The position numbers and the translations under genes are program-made. Source: Lasioglossum baleicum (lineage: Eukaryota > Arthropoda > Insecta > Hymenoptera > Halictidae). Taken from it: a stretch of DNA of 64,000 nucleotides. Below are positions 12,386 to 23,251 of this stretch, one piece after another; the stretch's first letter is position 1; the number at the start of each line of letters is the position of its first letter. The stretch spans positions 14,811,203 through 14,875,202 of the forward strand of contig NC_134939.1 of the NCBI RefSeq assembly GCF_051020765.1. Reading direction: 5' to 3'. Below the pieces are notes generated by a model. The model saw only the letters and a program-made list of their open reading frames with translations, searched no databases and was not told the DNA's origin.

Positions 12386-13611
12386 TTAACATTCCTAATA
12401 TTCTGATTTAACCTATGATGATCCCAACTTTCTAAATAGCAACATTGTAATTACAGATTGTTGAGTTCGTTTCGATAAAAAAAAAATATCCTAAACGACA
12501 AAAGCTATCTTCTTACATAATACAAGTATATTGCTTATTCCTGTAATATACATTTCAAAATGTAAGAGACTTTATGTCACCTTCGAATTAAAGAATCATA
12601 ATCGGGATGCATCTTAAAATGATTTACTTTTGCATAATAATATTATTATTCGATACTGTCAATAATGTCTACGTCTTAGAATATTCATTTTGAATGTGTT
12701 TCACTCAACACAGCGTTGCTTTCATCATAATTGGCAACGGGTAGTGACCGAAAGAAAAAACGAAAACAAACATACAACCGCCAATAGTACATGCGGTGCG
12801 CAATAAAAACGCTTTGAATGTAGCTTACGTCTAGTTACTAAAATAATTTAAATGTTATTAGTTCTAGTTGACCAATTGTTTATTACAATTAGGACATAAA
12901 AATCCATTATACTTATATATATTACATATATAATTGCATGCTCCATTAATACACTCCAACTTTACGTAGGTATGTGATGCTCAATATCATGAATGGTTTG
13001 CATTCATTATTTCTCCTGCCCATAGTATGCTTATTCTTTTATGCTCACTTTGTTATATTTCTCAATAAAAAAATATTTACAATGGTAATGTTATACAATT
13101 AACGGAACACGCGGCAATACACGAGGCATAGATAGCATACACATAACTTTAAATTACGCACGAATAGATACTTTTTTTATGTTGATAGATATTAATTGAA
13201 CAAAATAAACTGAAGCACAGTGAACAAGTTGATTTATAGTCTGCCGTATTTTAATTATGTTCTTTGTTTGTGCATTCAAATTATTACATTTGTTATGCCT
13301 TCTTTTAATAGATCATGAAATAACTGTTTGCATCTTTTAAGAAATTCATCGAATCTTTGTATAAATTGAGTTGCTATTATAACTAAAGGTGGTACGAGGA
13401 ATTCTTTTATAATACCCCTTACTTCGCTTTGTTCTATCACAGAATTAAAAAATTTCGGAACGATCAAAAGTATATGTTACCTTTAAACAGAATTTATTTA
13501 AAGCATCATATCTTTAAGAAACACGTTCATCCTCGAAACCCTTCAATCATCAGAAAACTTTGGCTTCCATTCCTGTACAATCACTGTACCTGATTATAAT
13601 AGATTTAAAAG

Positions 13612-13641
13612 CGCTGCGCGCGTGTGTGTGTGTGTGTGTGC
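13612..13641. repeat. (CG)n(GT)n microsatellite
   Basis: A GCGCGCG run passes directly into about ten GT dinucleotides. It is an ordinary simple repeat in the 3' flank of Elongin A and a likely length-polymorphic site. Confidence 0.9.
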
Positions 13642-13892
13642 ACAATTATTCTCATATACATATACTGTCATTACACGGCCAGATTGGTAAACTCTTACAA
13701 TGCCTAATGTAATAAGTGTACTTCTTTAATATATTTTTGTTCTGGATACACTCTCTTGTTAATTGATAAAATAACCAGGAATACAAACTGATATGACTGA
13801 TGTTATTATAATACATTTACATAAACGCAAGATGCATTATAAAGTTACGCATAATTTAATTAAGTAATTAACTGTTTAAAAAATTGTATGAA

Positions 13893-16800
13893 CTACCGCT
13901 TGTAACGTCCTTTTATTAATTGTAGAGCTTTCGCCATCAGAGGTGCTTTTGTTTTCTTCATAGTGCTGGACGCTAATGAAACGAATGAAAATATTTAGTA
14001 GAAATATACTTCCCCATTTACAAACTTCATCACTTTGTCGTCTTGAATAATGTTCAATGCACATTTATAGTTTAAAAGTGTATAACTAGTATATAGCATG
14101 ATGACAACACATGTATTGAAATATTCTACACAGACCACCTGCCTGTCCCCCATTAAAATGGACAGAACCATAATTCATAATAGTCTTTCAAATGGAACAT
14201 TGTAATTTTTACCACGAATTTCGATTTCAACCCAGAAAATGACAATTTTTATTTGAAAATGTTCTCTGCCTTAAAGACACCAACAGCGAGACGCGCGGAC
14301 GGGAGAAGTGGGGGTATTCCTTGAGAATGCCTCCGATCGACCTTATTAATGTACATACTTATGGTTTTTCAAATTTTCCGAAAACTACACCCTCCATTTT
14401 CACCGGGGTGGACGTGTATAGAAAATGTTGAATGAATATTTGAATTTTTAGAATTTATCACATAAAGAAATACTTACGTGCTTTCACACGAGCCATGGGT
14501 GGTGGTGGAACAGAAATATTTGTTGCAGCCGTAGGACCACCGCCGCTAATTAATTTGTTTTTTAAACTAGATGTAGAGCTAGGTAGAGAATTTGCAGTCC
14601 CATATTTAGCTTGCTTCTTCAGAACATTCCTAGGCGGCTTAACAACATTGTCTACATATGCAAGCTTCGTAGATCTTACAGGGACAGATTTGTCGATTGA
14701 TTGTTTTATATTAGCTGTAAGCGTCTTCAGCTTTGCTTCTCTTTCGTCTAAACAGCGCTAATATACCAAACAAAAAAGATTTCATAATTAACATAGAATG
14801 TTTACAATACAAATTACATACTATTACTATGTAAAGATTTTGTAAGATAAACATTTATATTACAAATCGAATAAGTACAAGAAACATTGAAAATTCTTTA
14901 CCATGTACATTTCACGCCACGTTTCCATTTCTTCCCTTTGTTTGTTTCTAAATTGACGATTACAATGAAACTCCCACAAACGATCAGTATCTTCGATTAA
15001 GTAGGGATTATAATGTTCTAACATAAATAACTGGTCTGCTGTGGCACGTTCCAAGACAGGTTTTATGATGTCGAAAGGCACTCCGCCAGTAAATTCAAGT
15101 GCTACATATAACAACAACAAAAAAGTGTTAAAACATCTTATTATATGACACAATTTCCAGGATACTGTGTACTATTTAAAATCGAAGATATGTTTGACAC
15201 ATCATTTATATTTGACATATAAGGTGGAAAGTAAACAAATTTAAAAAACTGTTTCTATGTATATCTTTAGATTTGTACGTTACTTACCATCGATATTTTC
15301 TATTAGTATTTGTGTGCATATTTCAAATAGAGTTGGTACAGACGCATAGCCGGATTTATTTCCTGAATATACTTTTGTCCTGCAATTTGAAATTTAACAT
15401 GTCATGTCGTATACACGTTATTCAGATTATCGAAACATTACCTTTGATTTTTAACATATATCACATCTGTAAGCGATTTATCTTCCTCTCTACGATTAAC
15501 AGGATTAACATATGGCAGTGGTTTATAATTCGGACTAATTTCAGGCAGCGTAGATGCCAAATCTACGCTTAAAGGTTCTAGTTTCACATTTGATAATAAA
15601 AGAGAGGGCGGCTGTAATAGAAAGTATTGTTAATGTATCCAAATTTTTATGATATTATTAATTGTGTGCAATTTTCTTATAACATGATAATATAATAGAT
15701 TTATAGTTATATTACTTGTAGAGGATCACTGTTCGGTGATTCAATTTTTGGTACTGGTACTTGTACCGGTACTGGTACTGGCTTTTTAGGAGGCGTAGTT
15801 GATGGTTCCACTTTTATTGTCTTCGTAGAACTTGTGCTTGCAGAAATGTTAACGCGCTTCCTAGATGGCTGAGTCATCGTGCACATACCAAGTGCCTCAG
15901 CAAAACTAGCACCTAGATGCAAAAGCAGAAAGTATTAATTATTATATTATTAAGATACACCGAAATTTTCTAACTGCATATAAGGGATTATTGTATTAAG
16001 ACATCACGTTTGTACAAAAATAACCATATAACCATATAACCACAATAAATGAAATTTATATAACATTTGTTTAAATAGAAAAAACAAATAATTACATATA
16101 TTGATCATCATCATAAAAATAAGGTATATGTATTTATACACTAACCCGAATTACAATCTATCCCTTCATCCCCATTCATTTCCTGCTTAATTTTAGCTTC
16201 TTTAGGTTCTTTCGACCCGTGCTTGGCATGCTTTGAATCCTTACTTTTGCTGTCATGTTTACTTTTCTCTTCTTTGTGATCCTTTCTTTTACTCCTATCT
16301 TTACTTTTATCACAATGCTTATCGCTAGAGGAACTATTACGATGCTTCGACTCTGAAAAGTCTTTATTGGAATGATGACCATCAACCTTTTTCGACTCAT
16401 CTTTATTGTGACTTGTTTGCGTGTGATTTTCACTTTTGTATTTACTTTTCTCCCCGTTATCTTTCAACTTTGTATTTGTTGAATCGCTTCTATGTTTACT
16501 GGAGCTTCCCTTTAACTTTTCTTGCGTATCTTTCTTCTCGTACTTATTCTCATTTTTATTTGTACCGTCTTTATCCTTAGGCTCTTCTTTTATTTTAATT
16601 GTACTAGACGCGCCAGTACTATTATGCTTTTCTGAAGTAGACGACACATAAAGTTTACCTTCGTCGTTTTCACTTTCTGAATTTTTCCTTCGCTTGCTGT
16701 CCTTCTTTAAATTATTGGAACTTTCACTTTTCCGTTTCCTATGATTCTCTTCGTTACCTTTATCCAAACTATTACTATCGGAAGATTTACTAGAATATTT

Positions 16801-18128
16801 TTCCATGGTTTTCTTAGAGGCACTTTTATAATCTTTTACAGGTTCCTTCACAATTCTAGACTGATGTTTATGACTGTGTTTATCTTTGTCACACTTTTTT
16901 TGCTTCTCCGATTCACTACTAGAACTTTTACTAGCATCGCTATTGCGTTTCGAGTGAATCCTGTCTGATTTCGATTTTGATTCTTGTTTAGATATATGTT
17001 TGTTATGAGATGTATTTAACTTATCGTTCTTTTCTATTTTATGGCTATGTACATGCTTTCCACTTTCTTCGCTTCTGTGTCTGAAAAATCATTATACGCA
17101 TGGAATTTTAATTATTCTAGAAGTAATTCTTATGTTACTTTAACCTTCCATCGGGCGCAACTGATCTGAGAGGCACAGCACGATCATTTAGTATCCGGAA
17201 AACACAAGCGACTCATTCACCCCTGTCCAAAAGGGCAGCCCTACGAGTATAGACGGCACCGAGTGCACTAATTTCCTAACAGCAGTTGTATAAATGAACT
17301 TAATTAGGCGTTTATCCCGTCAAGCACATTGCGCCCGACGGAAGGTTAACATGGATATTAGTTTCTTGGTAGTTAATTATTTATAACATATTTTGAAATG
17401 AAAATTATATGTAATGTTAGTAAAATATGGATGATACAATAAGAAATGATAATTCCTTCGTACTTCGTGCAATTTTCTTCAGACTGCGGAGATTCATGAC
17501 TGTCACTATAACTTTCAGGTGCATCTGGAACACACGCTTCATCTTCATCTTCTCCTTCACTAGTTTCTTCACTAGCTACCATTGTCTTCCACTTTGCAAC
17601 AAGTGCTTTAGCAGCATCTCCTACTCCGTTCTCGTATTTCCTCAATGCGTTTACTGTTCGGCCGACACCAGTTTCCTGAAGATGTTGCACAGTAACTGGC
17701 AAATTGGATAGTTTCGAAATACAATGTAGCATCTGTAACATAATAAATGAAGCATTAAGACGAAAATGTAAAAATAATATATATAAAAAATTTAATCGAA
17801 GCATGAACAATTTGTCTGAATCTTATCTTGACAAATACAGTCGAATAAAATAGAATAAAACAAATATATTTAATAATGTTTTAAAACTGTATACGCATTA
17901 AATTTCTAATAATACTATATCTGATGTAAATATGTAGATACAATCGCGATTTACATTTGAGCATTGTGAGGTTATACTCAAACGACAAAAGTATAATTGT
18001 ATTATTTTAAGCATCGCAGGACATTTGATAGTGATGAAAATCAGTGTAACAATACATACTCTATCACCATTGTCATCGCATTTTTCAATATTTCGCTGAT
18101 AATGCTTAATTTTGTCTACAACAGACAT
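13893..18128 (-). CDS. EloA: Elongin A, transcription elongation factor / Elongin B-C partner (763 aa, 9 coding exons)
   Basis: Minus-strand exons in order: 18060-18128, 17464-17732, 16146-17080, 15716-15912, 15442-15611, 15288-15379, 14902-15101, 14478-14757, 13893-13972. Phases join into 763 codons plus TAG, near the usual ~770. Residues 1-85 form a TFIIS N-terminal-type domain (LSNLPVTVQ, LQETGVGRTVN). A long Lys/Ser/Glu-rich disordered region fills the 935-bp exon. The motif GASFAEALGMC precedes the Elongin A core. Residues 563-571, TLFEICTQI, match the BC-box (T/S/P-Lxxx-C-xxx-hydrophobic) that binds Elongin C. Then come ALEFTGGVPFD, the LxxxHYNPYL region and a basic tail ending GRYKR. 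The family stimulates RNA polymerase II elongation in the nucleus and also acts as substrate adaptor of a cullin-5 ubiquitin ligase. The donors of exon 2 (GTACGA) and the last-intron acceptor (after CATTAG) were chosen by phase. Intron 2 contains a TTAA-flanked MITE. Confidence 0.93.
17144..17345. mobile_element. piggyBac-like MITE (202 bp) in Elongin A intron 2
   Basis: Flanked on both sides by TTAA (17140-17143 and 17346-17349). Terminal inverted repeats are CCTTCCATCGGGCGCAA on the left and TTGCGCCCGACGGAAGG on the right (16 of 17 match). TTAA duplication plus a CCYT-type terminus is characteristic of piggyBac elements. No transposase, so it needs a helper in trans. Confidence 0.85.
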
Positions 18129-19477
18129 TATTACGGTTGCCAGCTGCTCACTGATGTTGTCCCGTATTTATGAACAGATGGATGCGCAACGAATTAAAAA
18201 AAAGTAGTTTTAATTGTAACAAAAATTGACTTTTGTTAACCGCACGATAAATATTATCAACTGGTTTACACCCATAATCAAACCAGAAAATGTTTTTATA
18301 TATATATATTATTTTATATATGATATAAATCAAAAAAGATCTATGACTATTATTCATAAAACACCATCTTCAAATTTCATATATTTTATATGCTGAGGCA
18401 GAGGCAATGGTATTAATGTAACTGTTATAAAACTCTGGAGAAAGCAACAATTTACAGTCTCTGCTCTCCGAGAGTAAATACTATTATCAACATCAACTGA
18501 AATTAAAATATGGTAGCGATAGAAGCACTGTCAAGAAGGTAAGTATCTAAATATGTATCTAGATATTCCTAGTAATATAGATACAGAGACAATACAGAGA
18601 TATCCTCTCTGATAAATATCTGCGGAGAACTATATAGTTATAACAGAGAGGAGATATATAAGAGAGTGCTGGAGAGTGCTCACGCCCGGGTCTGAGTTGC
18701 CACCACTTTCTGGCACGCTCACGCCACCGCGCACCGACGAGATACAGATATATTTCCGGTGCTCACGCGAGCGGGACCAGTAAGCGGGCGCGACCGGGCG
18801 CGGGGATAACGTGGAACTTACAGTGATCTGAAATACCACATCGCTAAAAGTTCTACCATCGAGGAGATACTCGTCAAGTCACCGACGAGATATAGGAATA
18901 GACCTGACACCTAATGCATTTTGGTGTCCGTCGGTATCGGTGCGCTAACGCCCCATTTCCTATATCTCGTCTGTGCTAACACCCCGTTACCATTCAGTGT
19001 CAACACCTGTCAACACCTCTATACATAGAATTAGAGAGATGTATTATTCTTATTTCTAGGGGCACAATATTTATAGCCGGGTTAATAGCAAATTATGTAT
19101 ATAATTTAAAGAAAATTATTGCTATCACTGGCATTTTAAGGTGTCGGTACTTCAGATTCCTATGGACACCAAGTCCCATAAGGTGTTAGGTTTATTCCTA
19201 TATCTCGTCTGTGGTCAAGTATTAGAAGAAGAATGATATAGCATAGAATGCTCACATTACCCATTCTGTAATTGCCTTATAATACTATCACCGACGAGAT
19301 ACTATCTCGTCTCTTTACCTAAATAGAACCAGACGATATATGACATTGTTCACGCCCGGGGCAAATCAGCTTGGATAATACATATATTTTGATCTGAAGG
19401 AAGGTAAAATTGCAAAATGTTGTGAAAGACAATAGGTATAGGAATAGAATTTATTGAAAAATCAACATATTTATTAA
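18129..19477. other. Non-coding region between Elongin A and the repeat complex
   Basis: Contains the Elongin A promoter side (18129-18400), a GC-rich island at about 18660-18830 with GCTCACGC words, and the inverted repeats described separately. A second GTTCACGCCCGGG copy occurs near 19348. No gene is supported. Confidence 0.5.
18872..19216. repeat. Inverted repeats built on ACGAGATATAGGAATA
   Basis: The left arm at 18880-18950 reads ACGAGATATAGGAATAGACC, GACACCTAATG, GGTGTCC. The right arm at about 19130-19216 is its imperfect reverse complement, with TATTCCTATATCTCGTC changed to TTATTCCTATATCTCGTCTG. A third partial copy is at 18957-18980 and a short ACGAGATACTATCTCGT palindrome at about 19294. 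Probably a decayed fold-back element at the left border of the repeat complex. Confidence 0.55.
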
Positions 19478-19497
19478 ATGTGCAGCTATTAGCTCGA

Positions 19498-19549
19498 TAT
19501 TATCCTTTATTCATAAGACACTAAAAGTTCTTACAAATAAAGGATAATA
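19498..19549. repeat. Leader hairpin of repeat block 1
   Basis: A perfect 14-bp stem, TATTATCCTTTATT against AATAAAGGATAATA. The loop itself pairs further (TAAGA with TCTTA). The same hairpin heads block 2 at 23077-23128. Its position just before the first 645-bp unit in both blocks marks the start of the repeat architecture. Confidence 0.8.
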
Positions 19550-19672
19550 CCGATTGCCCAGGTCTCACCACGAGGAGGTTGCTGCACGAGAGACCCGAAA
19601 GGAAGTCAGAACGAATGCAATATTCCTTCTGGCTCCCTTTCTTACAACAACGCTACATAATCTTAATAACTA

Positions 19673-22190
19673 ACGCACGCAAGTCGAGCAATTATTGTGG
19701 AGCAAAAGGTGTGAATCGGAGAAGAAGTCTCCGATCCACGGGGGATCAAAGGCGAATCAGGCAGAAGGCTCTGATTCTTTAAAAGAAAAAAACTAAAGCG
19801 AACCAGAGCAGAAGGCTCCGGTTCGAAGGTGACGCGGCGCGTACAATGCTTGCAGTGCAGCTCCGGTCAGAGCCGATACCCGACGTGTCCTCACCAAGAG
19901 AAATGGACAGTGAGAAGTGTTCAAACGTAATACCATCTCTCTGCCAACTACCTGCCACCAGGCAACGCAATGCGTTGAGGTAACGTGGGTAGGATGACGA
20001 ACAGAGAATTTCTCTGCCAACTACCTGCCACCAGACAACCCAATGCATTGAGGTAACGTGGGTAGGATTACGAACAGAGAGAATGGCAATACGAGTAAAC
20101 AGGTCTCAATGAACCACCCCTCTCAATGTATCGACGCCGAATACCGGCTCCAACCGGTCTGGTACATACAAGCAAGGTCCGACACAGCAGAAGGCTGTGT
20201 CGGAATCAAGCAAACGAGCAAAGTGAATTTAAGGCAATAATTACTCGACATATTTAAAACGACGATATACAATCTTAATAACTAACGCACGCAAGTCGAT
20301 GGAATTATACTAAATTACGCACGCAAGTCGAGCAATTATCGCGGAGCAAAAGGTGTGAATCGGAGAAGAAGTCTCCGATCCACGGGGGATCAAAGGCGAA
20401 TCAGGCAGAAGGCTCTGATTCTTTAAAAGAAAAAAAACTAAAGCGAACCAGAGCAGAAGGCTCCGGTTCGAAGGTGACGCGGCGCGTACAATGCTTGCAG
20501 TGCAGCTCCGGTCAGAGCCGATACCCGACGTGTCCTCACCAAGAGAAATGGACAGTGAGAAGTGTTCAAACGTAATACCATCTCTCTGCCAACTACCTGC
20601 CACCAGGCAACGCAATGCGTTGAGGTAACGTGGGTAGGATGACGAACAGAGAATTTCTCTGCCAACTACCTGCCACCAGACAACCCAATGCATTGAGGTA
20701 ACGTGGGTAGGATTACGAACAGAGAGAATGGCAATACGAGTAAACAGGTCTCAATGAACCACCCCTCTCAATGTATCGACGCCGAATACCGGCTCCAACC
20801 GGTCTGGTACATACAAGCAAGGTCCGACACAGCAGAAGGCTGTGTCGGAATCAAGCAAACGAGCAAAGTGAATTTAAGGCAATAATTACTCGACATATTT
20901 AAAACGACGATATACAATCTTAATAACTAACGCACGCAGGTCGATGGAATTATACTAAATTACGCACGCAAGTCGAGCAATTATCGCGGAGCAAAAGGTG
21001 TGAATCGGAGAAGAAGTCTCCGATCCACGGGGGATCAAAGGCGAATCAGGCAGAAGGCTCTGATTCTTTAAAAGAAAAAAAACTAAAGCGAACCAGAGCA
21101 GAAGGCTCCGGTTCGAAGGTGACGCGGCGCGTACAATGCTTGCAGTGCAGCTCCGGTCAGAGCCGATACCCGACGTGTCCTCACCAAGAGAAATGGACAG
21201 TGAGAAGTGTTCAAACGTAATACCATCTCTCTGCCAACTACCTGCCACCAGGCAACGCAATGCGTTGAGGTAACGTGGGTAGGATGACGAACAGAGAATT
21301 TCTCTGCCAACTACCTGCCACCAGACAACCCAATGCATTGAGGTAACGTGGGTAGGATTACGAACAGAGAGAATGGCAATACGAGTAAACAGGTCTCAAT
21401 GAACCACCCCTCTCAATGTATCGACGCCGAATACCGGCTCCAACCGGTCTGGTACATACAAGCAAGGTCCGACACAGCAGAAGGCTGTGTCGGAATCAAG
21501 CAAACGAGCAAAGTGAATTTAAGGCAATAATTACTCGACATATTTAAAACGACGATATACAATCTTAATAACTAACGCACGCAGGTCGATGGAATTATAC
21601 TAAATTACGCACGCAAGTCGAGCAATTATCGCGGAGCAAAAGGTGTGAATCGGAGAAGAAGTCTCCGATCCACGGGGGATCAAAGGCGAATCAGGCAGAA
21701 GGCTCTGATTCTTTAAAAGAAAAAAAACTAAAGCGAACCAGAGCAGAAGGCTCCGGTTCGAAGGTGACGCGGCGCGTACAATGCTTGAAGTGCAGCTCCG
21801 GTCAGAGCCGATACCCGACGTGTCCTCACCAAGAGAAATGGACAGTGAGAAGTGTTCAAACGTAATACCATCTCTCTGCCAACTACCTGCCACCAGGCAA
21901 CGCAATGCGTTGAGGTAACGTGGGTAGGATGACGAACAGAGAATTTCTCTGCCAACTACCTGCCACCAGACAACCCAATGCATTGAGGTAACGTGGGTAG
22001 GATTACGAACAGAGAGAATGGCAATACGAGTAAACAGGTCTCAATGAACCACCCCTCTCAATGTATCGACGCCGAATACCAGCTCCAATCGGTCTGGTAC
22101 ATACAAGCAAGGTCCTACACAGCAGAAGGCTGTGTCGGAATCAAGAAAACGAGTAACGTGAATTTAAGACAATAATTACTCGACTTACTC
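19673..22190. repeat. Tandem array A: four 645-bp units with AGAAG-loop hairpins
   Basis: Units start at 19673, 20317, 20962 and 21607 (word ACGCACGCAAGTCGAGC). The 644/645 difference is one A in an A-run. Copies are nearly identical except the last, whose 3' part differs (AATACCAGCTCC for AATACCGGCTCC, and GTAACGTG for GCAAAGTG). Each unit carries four hairpins with the same loop AGAAG; in unit 1 they are at 19715-19735, 19754-19777, 19799-19825 and 20178-20204. Each unit also has two tandem 70-bp segments (19938-20007 and 20011-20080), each bounded by TCTCTG and CAGAGA. The open frames that recur here are by-products of the repeat. Confidence 0.9.
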
Positions 22191-22284
22191 GGGTGCGGCC
22201 TATCGGCGATTCGGGTACCCCGGGGACGCGACTCCCCGTACTCACTCACGGATGCGGCCGTGAGTGAGCCCCTGGGGGACCTCC
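22191..22284. repeat. 94-bp GC-rich hairpin sequence, left copy of block 1
   Basis: Starts GGGTGCGGCCTATCGGCGAT. It contains an 11-bp perfect stem, CTCACTCACGG with CCGTGAGTGAG, around a 6-base loop. Outer GGTACCCCGGGG can pair with CCCCTGGGGGACC. A second copy at 22671-22764 lies on the far side of the mini-hairpin array. Confidence 0.85.
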
Positions 22285-22316
22285 CTCGGCGAATAAAACT
22301 ACAACTTCGTGGTACG

Positions 22317-22400
22317 TCCTCTTCTTGGTGTGTCCTCTTCTTGGTGTCCTCTTCTTGGTATGTCTTCTTCTTGGTATGACTTCTTCTTGGTGTATTCTAG
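22317..22400. repeat. TCTTCTTGGT minisatellite
   Basis: Five imperfect repeats of CTCTTCTTGGTGTGTC type, 14-17 bp each. The same minisatellite is at 25252-25332 in block 2. It sits between the first 94-bp hairpin sequence and the mini-hairpin array. Confidence 0.85.
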
Positions 22401-22445
22401 CTGAAACAGACTAATAATATAGTTAGACATAACAATACATAACCC

Positions 22446-22680
22446 TGCACACGAGTGCAAACCTAATACCCGCTCACAAGAGCCAACCTAATACCAGCTC
22501 ACGAGAGCCAAACTAACCCCGCACACGAGTGCGAATCTAACCAGCTCATGAGAGCCAACCTAATACCAGTTCACGAGAACCAATCTATCCCCGCACAAGA
22601 GTGCGAATCTAACCAGCTCACGAGAGCCAACCTAACACCAGCTCACGAGAGCCAAACTAACCCCGCACACGGGTGCGGCC
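22446..22680. repeat. Mini-hairpin array of block 1 (ten hairpins, ACGA-type tetraloops)
   Basis: Ten short palindromes spaced by about 12-16 bases of A/C-rich linker (CCAACCTAATACC and similar). Stems are GCAC/GTGC, GCTC/GAGC or GTTC/GAAC. Loops are mostly ACGA, with ACAA, ATGA, AAGA and ACGG as variants. The stem changes are compensated on the other side. Confidence 0.9.
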
Positions 22681-22764
22681 TATAGGCGATTCGGGTACCC
22701 CGGGGACGCGACACCCCGTACTCACTCACGGCACCATCCGTGAGTGAGCCCCTGGGGGACCTCC
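22671..22764. repeat. 94-bp GC-rich hairpin sequence, right copy of block 1
   Basis: Same as 22191-22284, but the 6-base loop of the 11-bp stem is CACCAT instead of ATGCGG, and one GACTCCCC is GACACCCC. It begins inside the last mini-hairpin, GCACACGGGTGC. Confidence 0.85.
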
Positions 22765-22880
22765 GATCGGAGGAATACCAATTTCAGACAAGATATGAAA
22801 ATGTTTCGAAGCGGGACTTGTGAAAGTCCCGATGCAAACAATTGGAAATACAGAAATACAAATTGTCGAGATCACTGATT

Positions 22881-23058
22881 GAAATAACGAACTCAAGGCG
22901 GGCCAAGGGTAAACGCAGAAAGCATTGATGTACCCTCGGCCGACAGCAAGCTACCTCAAAGTAAATTCACATACAATTTAATGAAATACATATGTTTCTA
23001 TATCTCGCAAGTCTTAAATTCTAGTACACAATCTTATCGAAAATTGTACATGTGCAAT
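22881..23058. other. Spacer between repeat blocks 1 and 2
   Basis: About 180 bp of AT-rich DNA with no similarity to the sequence at the left of block 1. No gene is seen. The exact end of block 1 within 22800-22980 is uncertain. Confidence 0.5.
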
Positions 23059-23076
23059 GTGCAGCTATTAGCTCGG

Positions 23077-23128
23077 TATTATCCTTTATTCATAAGAGAC
23101 TAGAAGTTCTTATAAATAAAGGATAATA
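23077..23128. repeat. Leader hairpin of repeat block 2
   Basis: The same 14-bp stem as at 19498-19549 (TATTATCCTTTATT with AATAAAGGATAATA). Here the inner extension is ATAAGA with TCTTAT. The loop base changes relative to block 1 leave the inner pairing intact. Confidence 0.8.
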
Positions 23129-23251
23129 CCGATTGCCCAGGTCTCACCACGAGGAGGTTGCTGCACGAGAGTCCCGAAAGAAAGTCAGAACGAATGCAAT
23201 ATTCCTTCTGGCTACCTTTCTTACAACAACGCTACATAATCTTAATAACTA

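Larger units (their letters stand above)
9825..13892. other. Intergenic region between OCA2 and Elongin A
   Basis: About 4 kb of AT-rich non-coding DNA between the OCA2 stop and the stop of the minus-strand Elongin A gene. The two genes converge, so both 3' UTRs must lie here. Apart from the inverted-repeat element at 10388-11101, the MITE at 12203-12385 and the GT microsatellite at 13612-13641, I see no gene. Confidence 0.6.
19478..22880. repeat. Repeat block 1: leader hairpin, four 645-bp units, mini-hairpin array
   Basis: The block starts at TGTGCAGCTATTAGCTCG, a sequence shared with block 2 at about 23058. Order: leader hairpin (19498-19549), four tandem 645-bp units (from 19673), 94-bp GC-rich hairpin sequence (22191-22284), TCTTCTTGGT minisatellite (22317-22400), mini-hairpin array (22446-22680) and a second 94-bp sequence (22671-22764). 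Sequence to the left of the start differs from that to the left of block 2, which defines the border. No protein domain is recognised. The composition (GC-richer, many stems) differs sharply from the flanking AT-rich DNA. Confidence 0.85.

Noticed and set aside
13276..13467. 63-residue minus-strand frame near the Elongin A 3' end
   Set aside because: Elongin A already ends in frame at 13893 with a normal tail. This frame has no acceptor linking it to the gene and no domain.
19817..19827. RNA polymerase III B-box (GGTTCGAA) within the third AGAAG hairpin
   Set aside because: Only the first eight bases fit. The following bases are not the expected CC, no A-box was found at a suitable distance, and the word is part of the stem.
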